The notes below the pieces were generated by a model that searched no databases, was not told the origin of the DNA, and saw nothing but the letters and a program-made list of their open reading frames with translations. Positions 62,820-64,000 of a DNA stretch of 64,000 nucleotides are shown here, in pieces. Source of the stretch: Nageia nagi. Taxonomy: Eukaryota > Pinophyta. Position numbers and translations under genes: made by a program. The DNA lies in NCBI GenBank assembly GCA_050084985.1, contig JBITNC010000001.1, positions 80,538,001 through 80,602,000 of the forward strand, read 5' to 3'. The first letter of the stretch is position 1. Each line of letters begins with the position of its first letter.

Positions 62820-63560
62820 ATATTAACATTGCACTAACATTAACATTAACATCATATTATTTATATTAACATAACATTAACATCTAGTTATCTAAATTAG
62901 CAATCCATTAACATCAAATGAACACTAACATCACATTAACTATATTAACACAACATTAACATAACATTAGCATTGCCTTAACTATATTAGCTTTTCATTA
63001 ATACTAATATCACATTAACTCTATTAACATAACACAAACATCACCTTATCCATATTAGCATGGCATCATTATAGCATTAACAATAACATAACATTAAAAT
63101 AATATGAACATAATATTAACATCTAATTGTATCAAATATTGATATATAACATTACCATATCTTACCAACGAGTCACATAATGGTATATTGGAAGTGGTCA
63201 TTACAACTTTGTCTCCGCCATCAACAATCTAACCCTCTAATTAACGCGGGCTTAAAACTTGATGATGTTAACATTAAAATTAACTTATAGAATTGACATT
63301 ACCATAACATTATCATTGATATAACATTAACATACCATTACCATTAACATTGATATTAACAATCTAACATTGATGTATAGCATTCACATTGATGTAACAT
63401 TAAATGTCACATAACATTAACATTGACATGATATTAACATATTTGAAACTCATAAAATCAAATCCTAATCCAAAAACCCTAACTTGACTCATAACCTTAA
63501 CATTATAAATGTATATATTAACATAATTAACATTAACAAAGCATTAATGATATCATAATA
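62820..63560 (+). repeat. ACATTA-type degenerate simple repeat
   Basis: ACATTAACATTAACAT and variants (ACATAACATTAAC, TATTAACACAAC) fill most of the stretch, except for the unique-looking block at 63150-63265. Confidence 0.8.
63150..63265 (+). repeat. Direct repeat, copy 2
   Basis: Second copy of the 62310-62425 sequence, embedded in the ACATTA-type repeat. The two copies are about 840 bp apart and moderately diverged. Confidence 0.65.
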
Positions 63561-64000
63561 TTAAAATTACATTTTATTAATTTAATGGTATTTATAATTT
63601 AAGTTTTTTATGAATCAATCTAAAATATTTAATATTTTTAAAAGTAAATATTTATGAATTTAATATAATATTTTTATCTAAATTTGATTGATAATTATTT
63701 AATATTTCGAGTATTTTTGAAATTATTTAATATTTTAAGTATTTTTAAAATTATTTAGTATTTTAAAATTAATTAATGTCAATTTTTATATTGTCTAATT
63801 TTCATTATGATGACATGATGCATTCCTTGATGCATCAAGTAGGCCATGCAATATTAAAAAATAAAAGGGGCATATCCCATGTGCCCCATTAATCATTTTT
63901 TTAGTCGAATATCACGAGAGGGACAGGGTAGAGAGTCTTTGTCTATGGAATAGGGAGACATAAGGGTTAGATTTGGACAAAATCTGAAAGTTTTCCATTA

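Noticed and set aside
1-64000. CRISPR arrays, bacterial operons, rRNA genes
   Set aside because: Spliced plant gene and plant transposons throughout; no such features seen.

Overview
The window looks like nuclear DNA from a large-genome seed plant, most likely a gymnosperm. It is AT-rich. A single conserved plant gene is spread over more than 46 kb by introns of up to about 22 kb, and those introns are filled with decayed transposable elements. The species cannot be named from the sequence alone.

The one clear host gene is on the minus strand: a mitochondrial NAD-dependent malic enzyme. Ten downstream exons (25284 down to 1013) join in frame with GT/AG borders. They carry the malic-enzyme active-site, metal-binding and NAD-binding segments. 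The last part of the protein, roughly 200 residues, lies beyond the left edge. Upstream, between 41974 and 47850, lie five tandem copies of the first coding exon. Each has an ATG, an open frame of 52-56 codons, the conserved end KRGSD(I/V)LHD(P/Q)WF(N/T)K and a GT splice donor in the same phase. No copy is followed by its own exon 2. The simplest reading is a cluster of mutually exclusive alternative first exons, each with its own 5' flank, giving one catalytic body five different N-terminal targeting peptides. This is the most interesting system in the window. The copies fall into two sequence types arranged 1-2-1-2-2, and the flanks show that a two-exon block of about 3 kb was duplicated.

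Layout, left to right. 1-4.9 kb: edge SINE-like fragment and exons 11-7. 5.7-10.0 kb: decayed hAT transposon. 11.2-14.8 kb: LTR fragment, a diverged tandem array with hairpins, and a solo LTR with a perfect target-site duplication. 16.2-16.6 kb: exons 6 and 5. 17.3-18.4 kb: second solo LTR. 19.3-19.7 kb: exons 4 and 3. 21.6-23.0 kb: dispersed repeat and a foldback element. 25.2 kb: exon 2. 26.8-37.3 kb: repeats, a SINE, a minus-strand LTR element with unrecognised reading frames, and a further solo LTR. 37.4-41.0 kb: decayed Copia element and a Gypsy remnant. 42.0-47.9 kb: first-exon cluster. 48.5-51.0 kb: AT-rich repeats and a PIF1/Helitron helicase fragment.

From about 51.3 kb to 63.9 kb the sequence is dominated by a minus-strand CACTA (TNP2) transposon relic. 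It was split by a young LTR retroelement (55189-57907) that has near-identical LTRs, a perfect 5-bp target duplication and no recognisable coding capacity. Upstream of the TNP2 remnant on the same strand is a decayed gene with a SET-like domain. Beyond it come about 1.5 kb of degenerate TTTAGGG telomere-type repeats and an ACATTA-type simple-repeat zone. All transposon genes seen are broken; all malic-enzyme exons seen are intact.
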